A program made the position numbers and the translations under genes. The notes under the pieces were generated by a model. That model saw nothing but the letters and a program-made list of their open reading frames with translations. It made no database searches and was not told where the DNA came from. A stretch of 20,008 nucleotides of DNA from a virus: IMG/VR virus record IMGVR_UViG_3300007344_000355, positions 1 through 20,008 of that record. One strand, given 5' to 3'. Shown one piece after another: positions 7,828 through 15,347 of the stretch (position 1 is the first letter of the stretch; the number at the start of each line of letters is the position of its first letter).

Positions 7828-7853
7828 AAAAGAGGGACTTTCATCCCTCTTTT
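7828..7853 (-). terminator. Terminator-like hairpin behind the AAA+ ATPase gene
   Basis: A perfect 10-bp inverted repeat, AAAAGAGGGA (7828-7837) and TCCCTCTTTT (7844-7853), encloses a 6-nt loop. On the minus strand it follows the stop of the MoxR-type gene by about ten bases and its descending arm ends in TTTT followed by AAATT. It would terminate minus-strand transcription. Because it is symmetrical it could act on the plus strand too, but no plus-strand gene ends here. The next start codon is only 11 bases further on. Confidence 0.75.
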
Positions 7854-7863
7854 GTTAAACAAT

Positions 7864-9039
7864 TTATTTTATAGTCATTTGAACAACTTTCTGATTTAAC
7901 ATAAGTTTTTGAAATTTAGGTTTATTACCATTCAAAATTTCTTTAACCATGTAATATCTTAAGTCATCAGTAAATGATTCGCAATCAGTCACAAGTGAAA
8001 TAATTCTGTCAATCATCTTTTGAGAAACAGAACCTTTGTCAGCTGTAACTAATGCATAGTTTATAATTCTGGTAGATATTATACTAGAAATATCTGCTCT
8101 AAAATCATCACCAACTCCAATACAAGAGTTTAAAGAACCTTTTACATAACTCCAATCATCATTGTTTAGAATTTGCTCAGGACTAATGATTTTATCTAGT
8201 TTATTATTAATAAACATAGCAAATAATGCAGATGGTTCTTCACCAATTGATCCATCACCAATCATATTAATCAATGGTAACTGATCTTCAAACTTTGGAA
8301 TAGAACTAATAGAGTTAAAGAAAGTAGTAATACTTCTAGGATTAACTTTTTTAGTTACAGTCTCAGGATTCATTAATAAGAAATTAATACATCGACCATC
8401 AATACCAACAGTTTCTGCCCACCGAGCCCAAACACTAGCATCAAATTTTACTTCAGTAGAAATAAATCTAGTTCTTTGAGCATCATCAAGACTAGTAACT
8501 TGATAGTCACCATTGTCTGGATTAGTAGTCAGGATTACATGCCAGTTCTTTGGAAGAGACCATGAAATATATTCTTGTCTATCAATTAACTCCATAGTAG
8601 CTTGCATAAATCTATGATCAGCACGAGTATAATCATCAAGAACTAAGAAACCGCCTTCACCTTTACCTTGAATCCATTCAGGTGCAGCATGAGACATTCT
8701 TTTATCTACAATTTTATAACCTTTCTTCATTGCGGCATCTACTTGATTTTCATTAATCCAAGTAGTCTGACCATCTTTGTTGGAAATCTTAAATTCTTTT
8801 ACAGGAAAACCAACAAGGTCACCTAGTTCTTCTATCTGAGATAGATTAATTTTCACAACATCCATACCCAACTCTTTACCAAGTTGAATAATTGCAGAAG
8901 TTTTACCAAGGCCCGCATCACCTTCAATGTTTACAGCAACAGGTACTTTACCTTCATTTTGAATGTGCTGATTGTTTTTCACCATGTGTTTTAAGAAGTC
9001 TTTTAACTCATCTACGTTTAGCTGTGTGCTATTGCTCAT
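7864..9039 (-). CDS. MoxR-type AAA+ ATPase
   Basis: This 391-aa ATPase has its AAA+ core near the N-terminus. Walker A is GDAGLGKTS (40-48), Walker B FLVLDD (131-136), sensor 1 TTNPDN (171-176), and an arginine-finger/second-region element DDAQRTRF lies at 185-192. These are typical of the MoxR/RavA branch. MoxR ATPases work as chaperones that remodel partners carrying a von Willebrand A (VWA) domain, using ATP and the partner's metal-ion site. The gene directly upstream (14-bp spacing) encodes such a VWA-like partner, so this is a standard MoxR-VWA pair. What the pair acts on in the phage cannot be read from the sequence. A possible role in replication-complex remodelling is inferred only from its place downstream of the primase. 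The last gene of its unit, it is followed by a hairpin. Confidence 0.9.
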   Translation of the reverse strand: MSNSTQLNVDELKDFLKHMVKNNQHIQNEGKVPVAVNIEGDAGLGKTSAIIQLGKELGMDVVKINLSQIEELGDLVGFPVKEFKISNKDGQTTWINENQVDAAMKKGYKIVDKRMSHAAPEWIQGKGEGGFLVLDDYTRADHRFMQATMELIDRQEYISWSLPKNWHVILTTNPDNGDYQVTSLDDAQRTRFISTEVKFDASVWARWAETVGIDGRCINFLLMNPETVTKKVNPRSITTFFNSISSIPKFEDQLPLINMIGDGSIGEEPSALFAMFINNKLDKIISPEQILNNDDWSYVKGSLNSCIGVGDDFRADISSIISTRIINYALVTADKGSVSQKMIDRIISLVTDCESFTDDLRYYMVKEILNGNKPKFQKLMLNQKVVQMTIK

Positions 9040-9053
9040 AATTTTTAATTTTT

Positions 9054-10271
9054 TTAAATTTCTAATCTTATTTGTTTTCCTGGTAAGCTATCATTAAAAT
9101 CAGATCTCTCTGACAATACCCATAGAATAGGTTTCCTGGGTTTTATACTTGTATATGCTTCACCATCTGTGAAGTAAATCAAACTTGTAAACTTTCTATT
9201 TTCTTCAAAATATTCTAGAATAGGATCAAAACTGGTCCCGCCTCTACCTGCAACTTCTAGTTCAAACTTTCCATCATATTGTTTAATGGATTGCATTCTG
9301 GAGTCACATTGTGCAATTGTAATATCAACACCTGCTTTGTACAAGTGATGTATTTCATTAATAAATTCTTTTAATTCATCATCACAAACAGAACCTGAGG
9401 TATCAATACCAACTAACATGTTCTGTCTCATCTTTATTTTTAGACCAGGATTATCAGAATATCTTTTATTCTCTTTTCTCCTAAGTTTTCTAGTAAAGAT
9501 TTTTGTAGATATACCAGTAAATCTTCTAATATATCTTTTCCAATTAAATTTAGGTGGTGTGATTTCCTCTAGTACAATTAGACCTTCAATCTCACCTGGT
9601 ACAAAACCTCTTTTCTTTAGAGTTTGTTCTTTAGCTTCTGTTAAAACTCTTTGAACTTGTTTTTCAATTAGTTTCTTTTCAGCATCAGGCATATTTTCAA
9701 ACTCTTCCCAATCATGATTAGGTAAATTAACATCTTTAATATTACCGTTTTCATCTATGGTAACTGTCATTTGACCTTGTCCCATACCATCAAGAAGTTT
9801 ATCCATATTTCCATCACCACTACTGCCTTGTTCTTGCTTATCTTTCTGTGCTTGTTGTAGCTTATCATAATAATATCTGCAACCAGCACGCCTATTAAGA
9901 TTAAGATCAGGATAATCATCTATATTAATACCACCTTCAGGCAACCAATCTTTATCTATATATTGATTGATTTCCATGTCCATTGCAATATTAGCAAGTT
10001 TCTTATCTGCAAACATTGTAAATGTGGTTAGATGTTGAAATGCAATATGAAGCAATTCATGTTTTAATAGACCAAGTCTATGTTCTTCAGATAGTGCTGT
10101 CCAAAACTTTTCACTTATCATAAGTTGAAAGTTGATTCCATTTTTACATACACCAGCTGTTTGTATTTTGTCATCCCATGACTTATGCAACATTAACAAA
10201 AAGAAACCATAATACGGTTCCTTTAACATCAAGTCTTTTGATGTTTTACTTAGTGAATCTTGTTTATTCAT
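9054..10271 (-). CDS. DUF2201-type protein: putative zinc metallopeptidase domain plus VWA-like domain
   Basis: This 405-aa protein has two domains. The N-terminal one carries KHELLHIAFQH (70-80) with an intact HExxH zincin motif (H71, E72, H75) and a downstream helix AMDMEIN (96-102) that may supply the third ligand. The middle (about 140-170) is Gly/Gln-rich and probably flexible. The C-terminal domain is VWA-like with a MIDAS metal site: GIDTSGS (288-294), GGTSF (344-348) and FTDGE (367-371). This is the layout of the DUF2201 family, which typically pairs with MoxR AAA+ ATPases, and the next gene is such an ATPase. Enzyme activity of the zincin part is not proven for the family, though the key residues are retained here. 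It starts one base after the GIY-YIG gene stop. Confidence 0.88.
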   Translation of the reverse strand: MNKQDSLSKTSKDLMLKEPYYGFFLLMLHKSWDDKIQTAGVCKNGINFQLMISEKFWTALSEEHRLGLLKHELLHIAFQHLTTFTMFADKKLANIAMDMEINQYIDKDWLPEGGINIDDYPDLNLNRRAGCRYYYDKLQQAQKDKQEQGSSGDGNMDKLLDGMGQGQMTVTIDENGNIKDVNLPNHDWEEFENMPDAEKKLIEKQVQRVLTEAKEQTLKKRGFVPGEIEGLIVLEEITPPKFNWKRYIRRFTGISTKIFTRKLRRKENKRYSDNPGLKIKMRQNMLVGIDTSGSVCDDELKEFINEIHHLYKAGVDITIAQCDSRMQSIKQYDGKFELEVAGRGGTSFDPILEYFEENRKFTSLIYFTDGEAYTSIKPRKPILWVLSERSDFNDSLPGKQIRLEI

Positions 10272-10272
10272 T

Positions 10273-10701
10273 TTAAATATTTCCTTTGTAAAATTTTCCT
10301 AGTATGTTTCCATTTAGGTATTCTTCTTTTTCAAGGACTTCTCTTTTAAACTGATATTTAGTTTCTTCATATGTTAGTTCTGTTTTAGAAAAACATATCT
10401 TAACCATATATCTTTTAATAGGAATTCCTGCTTTGTGGGCATCTTGCAGAACCTTATTACTACTATAGTAATTTTGATAACTAGGTTTAGTTATCATTGT
10501 GTACTTTTTAGTTCTTTTATCTGTCATTTCAGCTAATGCTTTTTTGCCAAATCTTTTTTTTCTAACACTAAAAAAGTTCTTTTTACCCACATACCTTACA
10601 GATTTACCATCAATGATTGCTTCCATTTCATACACAAAGCCTATGGCTCCTTCGGGAATCATTTCATCTTTAAACTCTACTGCTTTATATATCCAGCTCA
10701 T
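10273..10701 (-). CDS. GIY-YIG-like nuclease-fold protein
   Basis: This 142-aa protein has the hallmarks of a compact GIY-YIG domain: GFVY (21-24) and RYVG (36-39) replace GIY and YIG, followed by KKNFFSVRKKR with candidate catalytic Arg residues. SYQNYYSSNKVL (74-85) matches the Y..S element, EETKYQ (112-117) holds the candidate catalytic Glu, and N130 in YLNGNI the late Asn. Single-domain versions of this type occur in many phages as free-standing nucleases, some of them homing endonucleases. No DNA-binding extension is visible, and its start overlaps the primase stop by ATGA. That suggests a resident replication-module gene rather than a recent homing insertion. Cleavage activity is inferred from the motifs only. 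Confidence 0.75.
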   Translation of the reverse strand: MSWIYKAVEFKDEMIPEGAIGFVYEMEAIIDGKSVRYVGKKNFFSVRKKRFGKKALAEMTDKRTKKYTMITKPSYQNYYSSNKVLQDAHKAGIPIKRYMVKICFSKTELTYEETKYQFKREVLEKEEYLNGNILGKFYKGNI

Positions 10702-11681
10702 ACTAATTGTTTTAATAACGGAAGAAGTTTATCTCTAGTTTCAGTAAGACCATATTTTTTAATAGAGTCAGATAAATCCTTTTCCATATCAAGTATTACA
10801 TAATCAAAATTATATTTTTCTTTATATCTTTTCATAGATCTAATACCTGCTTCATCATTATCAAATAGAACAAATACTTTTTTGTATTTGCTTATTATCT
10901 TATTAAGCATGTGTTCAGGTATTAATGTATTCTCACTATCTGGTGCAATACATTCTGCATCATTTAACTTAAGTCTAGTAAAGGCCATTAAGTCTTTTAA
11001 AGAAGATGTTATTATTAAATATTTCTTATCAAATTTTAATTGATCAGAACCTTGAATATAATTACATATTTTGATAAATTTTTTATCAGAAACCTTAGGT
11101 TGATAAATTTTATACAATGTGCCATCATCTCTAAAATAACCATAAATGCTAAAACCCTTTATAGTTATAGAACTTACCTTACCTTTATCATCTTCTTTAC
11201 TCATTATATAGTAATCCAAAGGAGCAACATTATATTTCTCAAGTAGTCTTGAACCAATATTATATTTAGTCCAGTACTTTTGATCTATTGTTGTCCAATG
11301 TCTTATTTCATAATCAGTAACTTGATACTTGCTATATTCTTTATATTCTTTAATAGGATTGCAATCATTATTTAGTATATATTGATTATAATCTTCAATA
11401 ATTTTCATAGCAGCTTCACCACGACTTTTAAGATTAAAATAAACTTTAACTAATTCTACAGAATCACCACCTAGACCCGAAGAAAAATCTTTGAATTTGT
11501 ATCTATGTGCAGTTGTATCAAAATAAATACACATAGAAGGTGTTCTTTCTCTAGTATTAACTATAGATTTTATTTTTATATCTTGACCATTTAAATGATC
11601 TGATAATTGTAAGTAATATTCAAAAGGCCATCCAGTTGGAATATCCTCTAAATCAGAAATTAAATTTTTTGTTGAAATCAT
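10698..11681 (-). CDS. DnaG-like primase with degenerate TOPRIM and no zinc cysteines
   Basis: This 327-aa protein has the layout of a phage DnaG-type primase. The N-terminal region contains NTRERTPSM (42-50) and FKDFSSGLGGDSVEL (63-77), which correspond to the EktPSF and DF...GGD-x-I/V segments of primase zinc-binding domains. The zinc-ligand cysteines are absent. The TOPRIM part has YLIITSSLKDLMAF (221-234), where the usual E-G becomes S-S, and VLFDNDEAGIRS (271-282) with an intact D-x-D. Loss of the TOPRIM Glu is seen in other phage primases as I recall them, but here it may mean altered or weak activity. It is the first gene of its unit, starting about 19 bases after a hairpin, and overlaps the GIY-YIG gene by 4 bp. 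With the DnaB-type helicase it would prime lagging-strand synthesis. Confidence 0.82.
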   Translation of the reverse strand: MISTKNLISDLEDIPTGWPFEYYLQLSDHLNGQDIKIKSIVNTRERTPSMCIYFDTTAHRYKFKDFSSGLGGDSVELVKVYFNLKSRGEAAMKIIEDYNQYILNNDCNPIKEYKEYSKYQVTDYEIRHWTTIDQKYWTKYNIGSRLLEKYNVAPLDYYIMSKEDDKGKVSSITIKGFSIYGYFRDDGTLYKIYQPKVSDKKFIKICNYIQGSDQLKFDKKYLIITSSLKDLMAFTRLKLNDAECIAPDSENTLIPEHMLNKIISKYKKVFVLFDNDEAGIRSMKRYKEKYNFDYVILDMEKDLSDSIKKYGLTETRDKLLPLLKQLV

Positions 11682-11700
11682 ATAAATGGTTTTAGTTAAT

Positions 11701-11728
11701 AAAGGGGAACCTTTTCTGATTCCCCTTT
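11701..11728 (-). terminator. Terminator-like hairpin behind the SSB-like gene
   Basis: AAAGGGGAA (11701-11709) pairs perfectly with TTCCCCTTT (11720-11728) around a 10-nt loop. On the minus strand it follows the SSB-like gene stop by about 20 bases. Its descending arm ends in TTT followed by ATTAACTAAAA, so the T-tract is short. The primase start codon lies about 19 bases further on. Confidence 0.7.
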
Positions 11729-11747
11729 AAACTTCATAGTATAGTTA

Positions 11748-12437
11748 CTAGTCTAGGTTGAAATCAGAACTTGTATTGCTAGGTATAGCAAAGTCATCAT
11801 TATCATCAAAAGATTCAACTGGTTTGTTTTCAATCTTTTTTAGATGTTTTGCTTCATCATATTGAAGAACACTATTTGGATCCGAAGCATAACCATACTT
11901 TCTGTTTTGTGCTTTTGCAAACCAGCAGTCATATGCTATATATCCAGATTTGTTTTCATACTCTTTACCTGCAAGACAAACATGTAAATACTTTCCTTCA
12001 AAAGGTGCATCATTATTAAAGGCTTTTACAAAGTCTTCAATTGTTTCATGTTTATTATCTTGTGCTAAAAACCAATCATTAACTCCTAAAGCAGAAGTTA
12101 AGTTTTTAAGAAACATCATTATAGAATTGTCTCTTTGAATTTTAATACCAGATTTAGTTTCACCATCAGCAAATGCATATTGACTTGCCTTTACTCTACC
12201 AATCTGACCCTCATATCTACCTTTAGATTCATCATTAGCATCTTTTAGAAATCCTTCAAATCCATCTATAGGTTTTGTTTCCATATCAAGGATTAAATGA
12301 TATGCACCATCTATAAATCTAAATTCTTCTAATCTGACACCATTAATTTTTAATTCATGATTACCTGTAGAAATTGTTTTAGGCATGTTGTTACCACTAC
12401 CGCCTTCTGTCATTAAATCTGTTGTACTTAAAGCCAT
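11748..12437 (-). CDS. Putative single-stranded DNA-binding protein
   Basis: This 229-aa protein lies directly downstream of the Sak4-like ATPase gene. Residues about 20-180 look like a beta-rich domain (GNHELKINGVRLEEFRF, YHLILDMETKP, YLHVCLAGKEY) compatible with an OB-fold, but no signature motif proves it. The C-terminus (about 205-229) is acidic with phenylalanines (SFDDNDDFAIP…SDFNLD), as in SSBs, whose acidic tips recruit partner proteins. Sak4-type annealases in phages are commonly encoded beside their cognate SSB, which is the main contextual support. Other possibilities are an annealase accessory protein or an unrelated OB-fold protein. It ends in TAG and is the last gene of the UDG-to-SSB unit, followed by a hairpin. 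Confidence 0.6.
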   Translation of the reverse strand: MALSTTDLMTEGGSGNNMPKTISTGNHELKINGVRLEEFRFIDGAYHLILDMETKPIDGFEGFLKDANDESKGRYEGQIGRVKASQYAFADGETKSGIKIQRDNSIMMFLKNLTSALGVNDWFLAQDNKHETIEDFVKAFNNDAPFEGKYLHVCLAGKEYENKSGYIAYDCWFAKAQNRKYGYASDPNSVLQYDEAKHLKKIENKPVESFDDNDDFAIPSNTSSDFNLD

Positions 12438-12465
12438 TTGATTTTTGTTTTTTAATTATTAATTA

Positions 12466-13188
12466 TTACTTGTATATTTTATTCCAGTGAGTTTTTATCT
12501 CACCCTTTTCATTCATTTCAGAAATTACTATCTCTTCATTTCTTAAGTGGTCTGGTCTAGCACCACATGTTACTCCATCATTGTTTTTGAAATTAATAAT
12601 GGTTTGGTTACCTTTCCTATACATATATCCAATTGCATCTGCATTTGCACAAATTAAAGATTTAATCTTACCAGTTAAATCAATATTTGCGGCCATAACC
12701 ATCTCGCCTTTATCATCAACTACTTTATCTTTAATATGACCTGATAAAATAATACAGGGAGCTAAAGTATCAATAAAATCTAGAACTTGGAAAAAAGCTT
12801 GACGAATATATAAATAACCTGCACCATTAGCTAGTGTAGTTACATTATCTCCATCAAAGTTTTTACCCATTGGAGTTTTTCTGTATAATTTTACAGCTAA
12901 CGGCATAACCATTTCTTCTAATGCAGTTACAGTATCTATAGTAATATAGTCATACGGTTTATCTGCTTCTTTAATAGCTTTGCCTGCATCCAATAGTTCT
13001 TGTAGGTTATTAACTTTTACTTTTAATGCTTCAACATACTCACTACCATTTTCGAGATCCAATATAAGATTATTCTTTAAACCTGCATAAGCAGTTGTTT
13101 TACCTGTTTTAGGTTTACTATAAATAATTAATCTTTTAGGATTTACTCTTTCTGCTTTTACTTTTTGAGTTGGAAGTACTATACCCAT
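12466..13188 (-). CDS. Sak4-like RecA-fold ATPase (single-strand annealing/recombination)
   Basis: This 240-aa ATPase has Walker A YSKPKTGKTT (23-32), Walker B DYITIDT (80-86) and a later IILSGHIKDK segment (146-155) in the place of the RecA sensor/motif region. This is the compact RecA-core layout of the phage Sak4 / AAA_24 group, which carries out single-strand annealing or strand exchange with phage SSB. The next gene encodes the likely SSB (28-bp gap) and PD-(D/E)XK nucleases lie elsewhere in the window, completing a recombination set. The product lacks the N- and C-terminal domains of cellular RecA. The start is one base past the stop of the upstream gene. Confidence 0.85.
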   Translation of the reverse strand: MGIVLPTQKVKAERVNPKRLIIYSKPKTGKTTAYAGLKNNLILDLENGSEYVEALKVKVNNLQELLDAGKAIKEADKPYDYITIDTVTALEEMVMPLAVKLYRKTPMGKNFDGDNVTTLANGAGYLYIRQAFFQVLDFIDTLAPCIILSGHIKDKVVDDKGEMVMAANIDLTGKIKSLICANADAIGYMYRKGNQTIINFKNNDGVTCGARPDHLRNEEIVISEMNEKGEIKTHWNKIYK

Positions 13189-13189
13189 G

Positions 13190-13756
13190 TTATTTATCCA
13201 TTTTAGTTAATAATATATTTGATAAATTTCTCAATTCATTACCTACTTTAATTAGCGCATCTCTTAAATCATCTTGATTATCTGATTTAGGTTTCAAGCT
13301 AACTTCTAAGTACTCTTTAGCAAAATTTGGAAAATCTGCTTCTTGTGTTTCTACAGGAGGATTCTCTAGTCTTTCTTGGTATTTTGCATAAGGTATTTCT
13401 TCACCATTAGGTAAAACAGCAACTAGTTCATCCATAGGAACTATATATACTTCATAATCATTACCAGACTTACTAGTCTTTTGCTCTAAAGGATATTCCT
13501 CTTTATAAAAAGGATTAAACTTTAATTTGTATAAAGTGTGTGTAGGATCTTCAGATACACCTTCAAAGTCACTAAGTTCTGTATAGATATCTTTACCTAC
13601 TTTAAATTCATTAGGAAAGAATTGCATTTTAAGGTCTTCTCCTGGAGGAGCCCATGCAGATTTAGCAACAAAGTAGGGATCTTTTATACCTAGCTTTTTA
13701 AATGTTGGCAAATGGGTTGCCATGAGAATTTTGGTATTCTCCTGCCTTGTATTCAT
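13190..13756 (-). CDS. 188-aa hypothetical protein between helicase and Sak4 genes
   Basis: No family is recognised. The sequence has a Trp/Pro-containing N-terminal domain (AKSAWAPPGEDLKMQFFPNE, about 31-50) and a central part with paired Lys/Glu strands. The C-terminus is helical (about 155-188, ending LRNLSNILLTKMDK) and could form a coiled coil or docking helix. The start overlaps the helicase stop by ATGA and the stop lies one base before the Sak4 start, so it is co-translated with both. Position suggests a recombination or replication accessory factor; no motif shows this directly. Confidence 0.75.
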   Translation of the reverse strand: MNTRQENTKILMATHLPTFKKLGIKDPYFVAKSAWAPPGEDLKMQFFPNEFKVGKDIYTELSDFEGVSEDPTHTLYKLKFNPFYKEEYPLEQKTSKSGNDYEVYIVPMDELVAVLPNGEEIPYAKYQERLENPPVETQEADFPNFAKEYLEVSLKPKSDNQDDLRDALIKVGNELRNLSNILLTKMDK

Positions 13757-14757
13757 ATTTGTATGTTTGTGTTTGTTTTCATTGGTACATCCATTTCTAC
13801 TATTCTTATAGTATCTCTATCTAGTTTAAAGAAACTCATTCTTGTATCACCATTTCTACATTTTAAGAAATGAAATACTAGAGTTTCAGGATCATTTATT
13901 TGTATTCTTTCAGGGCCATAATATCTAATCTTTCTTGCAGCTGGTTTATTAATACCAAGTACTATATCAGCATGCTGTAATAATGCATCAGCACCAAATA
14001 GATCAGAATCTAAAACATAGTTTCCATATGTACCTTCTATAGCACGTTTAGGGTCATCTATATTTCTATTTAATTGACTTAAGATTACAAATGACAAAGG
14101 ATAACTTCTTTTCATAAAAGTTAGGGCTTCTCCAAGATTATATAACATTTCAAATCTATCCTTCTCATGTGAATCTCTTTTAAATAGAGCTGAGTGATCT
14201 ACTGTTACTAATAATTTTGGATAAACCTTTTGTCCATCTTTTTCAACACAGTTTTGTTCAAAGTGATAATGTATACTTGCGCAAAACTCATTTACAGTAC
14301 AAGGTCTATAAACAGAGAATACTCTGTTATTTTGAGTCAATGTACTTGTGTATTGTTTACATTTATTATAAATATCTTCTGCAAGTGGTTCATATTTACT
14401 ATGTAAAACTCCATAGTCTTTTTGAGTGATTGCTGAAAATGCTCTCATACCAAGAGTTTTTTCAGGCATTTCAAATTGAAATTGTAATACTTGAAAATTT
14501 TGATCTTGATTTAAAGCAATAACTTCAGTAACAAGTTGTTCCATGAACAAAGTCTTACCAACACCAGGTCTAGCACCAACAACAGTTAAAGTATTCCACT
14601 CTAATCCATTTAAGGTAGCATCATTAAATTTAGGCCATGCTGTTTTTAGACTTTTAATTCTTCCGTCCATCCTGCCTCTCATCTCTATAAGAGCCTTCTC
14701 ATAAGCACGAACTTTGCTAATAGCCTTTAAAGGCTTTGCATTTTTAAATTGTTCCAA
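13753..14757 (-). CDS. DnaB-type replicative helicase (RecA-like domain only)
   Basis: This 334-aa protein corresponds to the C-terminal motor domain of DnaB/RepA-type hexameric helicases. Walker A is GARPGVGKT (61-69), FQFEMP (93-98) matches the DnaB segment following it, Walker B is KLLVTVDH (181-188), and motif H3 VILSQLNRNID lies at 224-234. A late KCRNGDT-type segment is typical of DnaB C-termini. The N-terminal domain that binds primase and loader in cellular DnaB is missing, replaced by about 40 residues. It would unwind the fork 5'-3' ahead of the family B polymerase. It sits one base after the 195-aa gene and overlaps the 188-aa gene by 4 bp. Confidence 0.92.
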   Translation of the reverse strand: MEQFKNAKPLKAISKVRAYEKALIEMRGRMDGRIKSLKTAWPKFNDATLNGLEWNTLTVVGARPGVGKTLFMEQLVTEVIALNQDQNFQVLQFQFEMPEKTLGMRAFSAITQKDYGVLHSKYEPLAEDIYNKCKQYTSTLTQNNRVFSVYRPCTVNEFCASIHYHFEQNCVEKDGQKVYPKLLVTVDHSALFKRDSHEKDRFEMLYNLGEALTFMKRSYPLSFVILSQLNRNIDDPKRAIEGTYGNYVLDSDLFGADALLQHADIVLGINKPAARKIRYYGPERIQINDPETLVFHFLKCRNGDTRMSFFKLDRDTIRIVEMDVPMKTNTNIQI

Positions 14758-14758
14758 C

Positions 14759-15346
14759 TTATACTATTTTTTCTCTGAAAATATCATTTTCATTAGAGCT
14801 ACTTTCATTTAGCATATCACAGTAAGTAGCTAAATCTGATTCAAAAGATTTATCAATGTTTTGTTTTCTAATGAAATATTGGGATGTTCTCATAAATTCA
14901 TAATTTTTAGAACTATACTCTTCCACATACTTTTGTGTTGCTTTAAATATAGTTGCCCACTCGTAATCATAATTTTCAAAGAACCATCTAAAACCTGCTT
15001 CTAGATTTTTTACATTGGTTCTTGCATATTTACCACTTCTTAATTTTGTTGAGGGAAATATTTCATTGTATGTTTTAATACATACATCAAATTTATCACC
15101 CATTAAATCTGTTGAAGTTTTCTTCTTACTCTTTCTAAAATAAGAGTTTAATTCCTCTACAAATATATGACTTTTTTGTGAAAGAGTCAAATCTTCATTT
15201 AACCAGCCATCTGTTTGTAATCTAGTAATTTCAATACTACTATTAACAAATGAATTAACAGACACCTTATTCTTAATACAATAAAGTACATACAAAGAAT
15301 TAGGTGTCATTTTTTGTTTTAATAATTTATTAAAGATTTCATCCAT
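14759..15346 (-). CDS. Hypothetical replication protein, possible helicase loader
   Basis: This 195-aa protein is encoded immediately upstream of the helicase gene (1-bp gap) and just after UDG (1-bp gap). The N-terminal 70 residues have a winged-helix-like pattern (TPNSLYVLYCIKNK, then a helix and DGWLNEDL). The rest is helical with aromatic residues, including FRWFFENYDYEWATIFKATQ and a Y.FMRTSQYFI.K segment near the C-terminus, a style seen in phage helicase-loader and DnaD-like proteins. No Walker motif is present, so it is not a DnaC-type ATPase. The loader role is inferred from position and fold pattern only; it could also be an origin-binding or transcription factor. Confidence 0.7.
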   Translation of the reverse strand: MDEIFNKLLKQKMTPNSLYVLYCIKNKVSVNSFVNSSIEITRLQTDGWLNEDLTLSQKSHIFVEELNSYFRKSKKKTSTDLMGDKFDVCIKTYNEIFPSTKLRSGKYARTNVKNLEAGFRWFFENYDYEWATIFKATQKYVEEYSSKNYEFMRTSQYFIRKQNIDKSFESDLATYCDMLNESSSNENDIFREKIV

Positions 15347-15347
15347 A

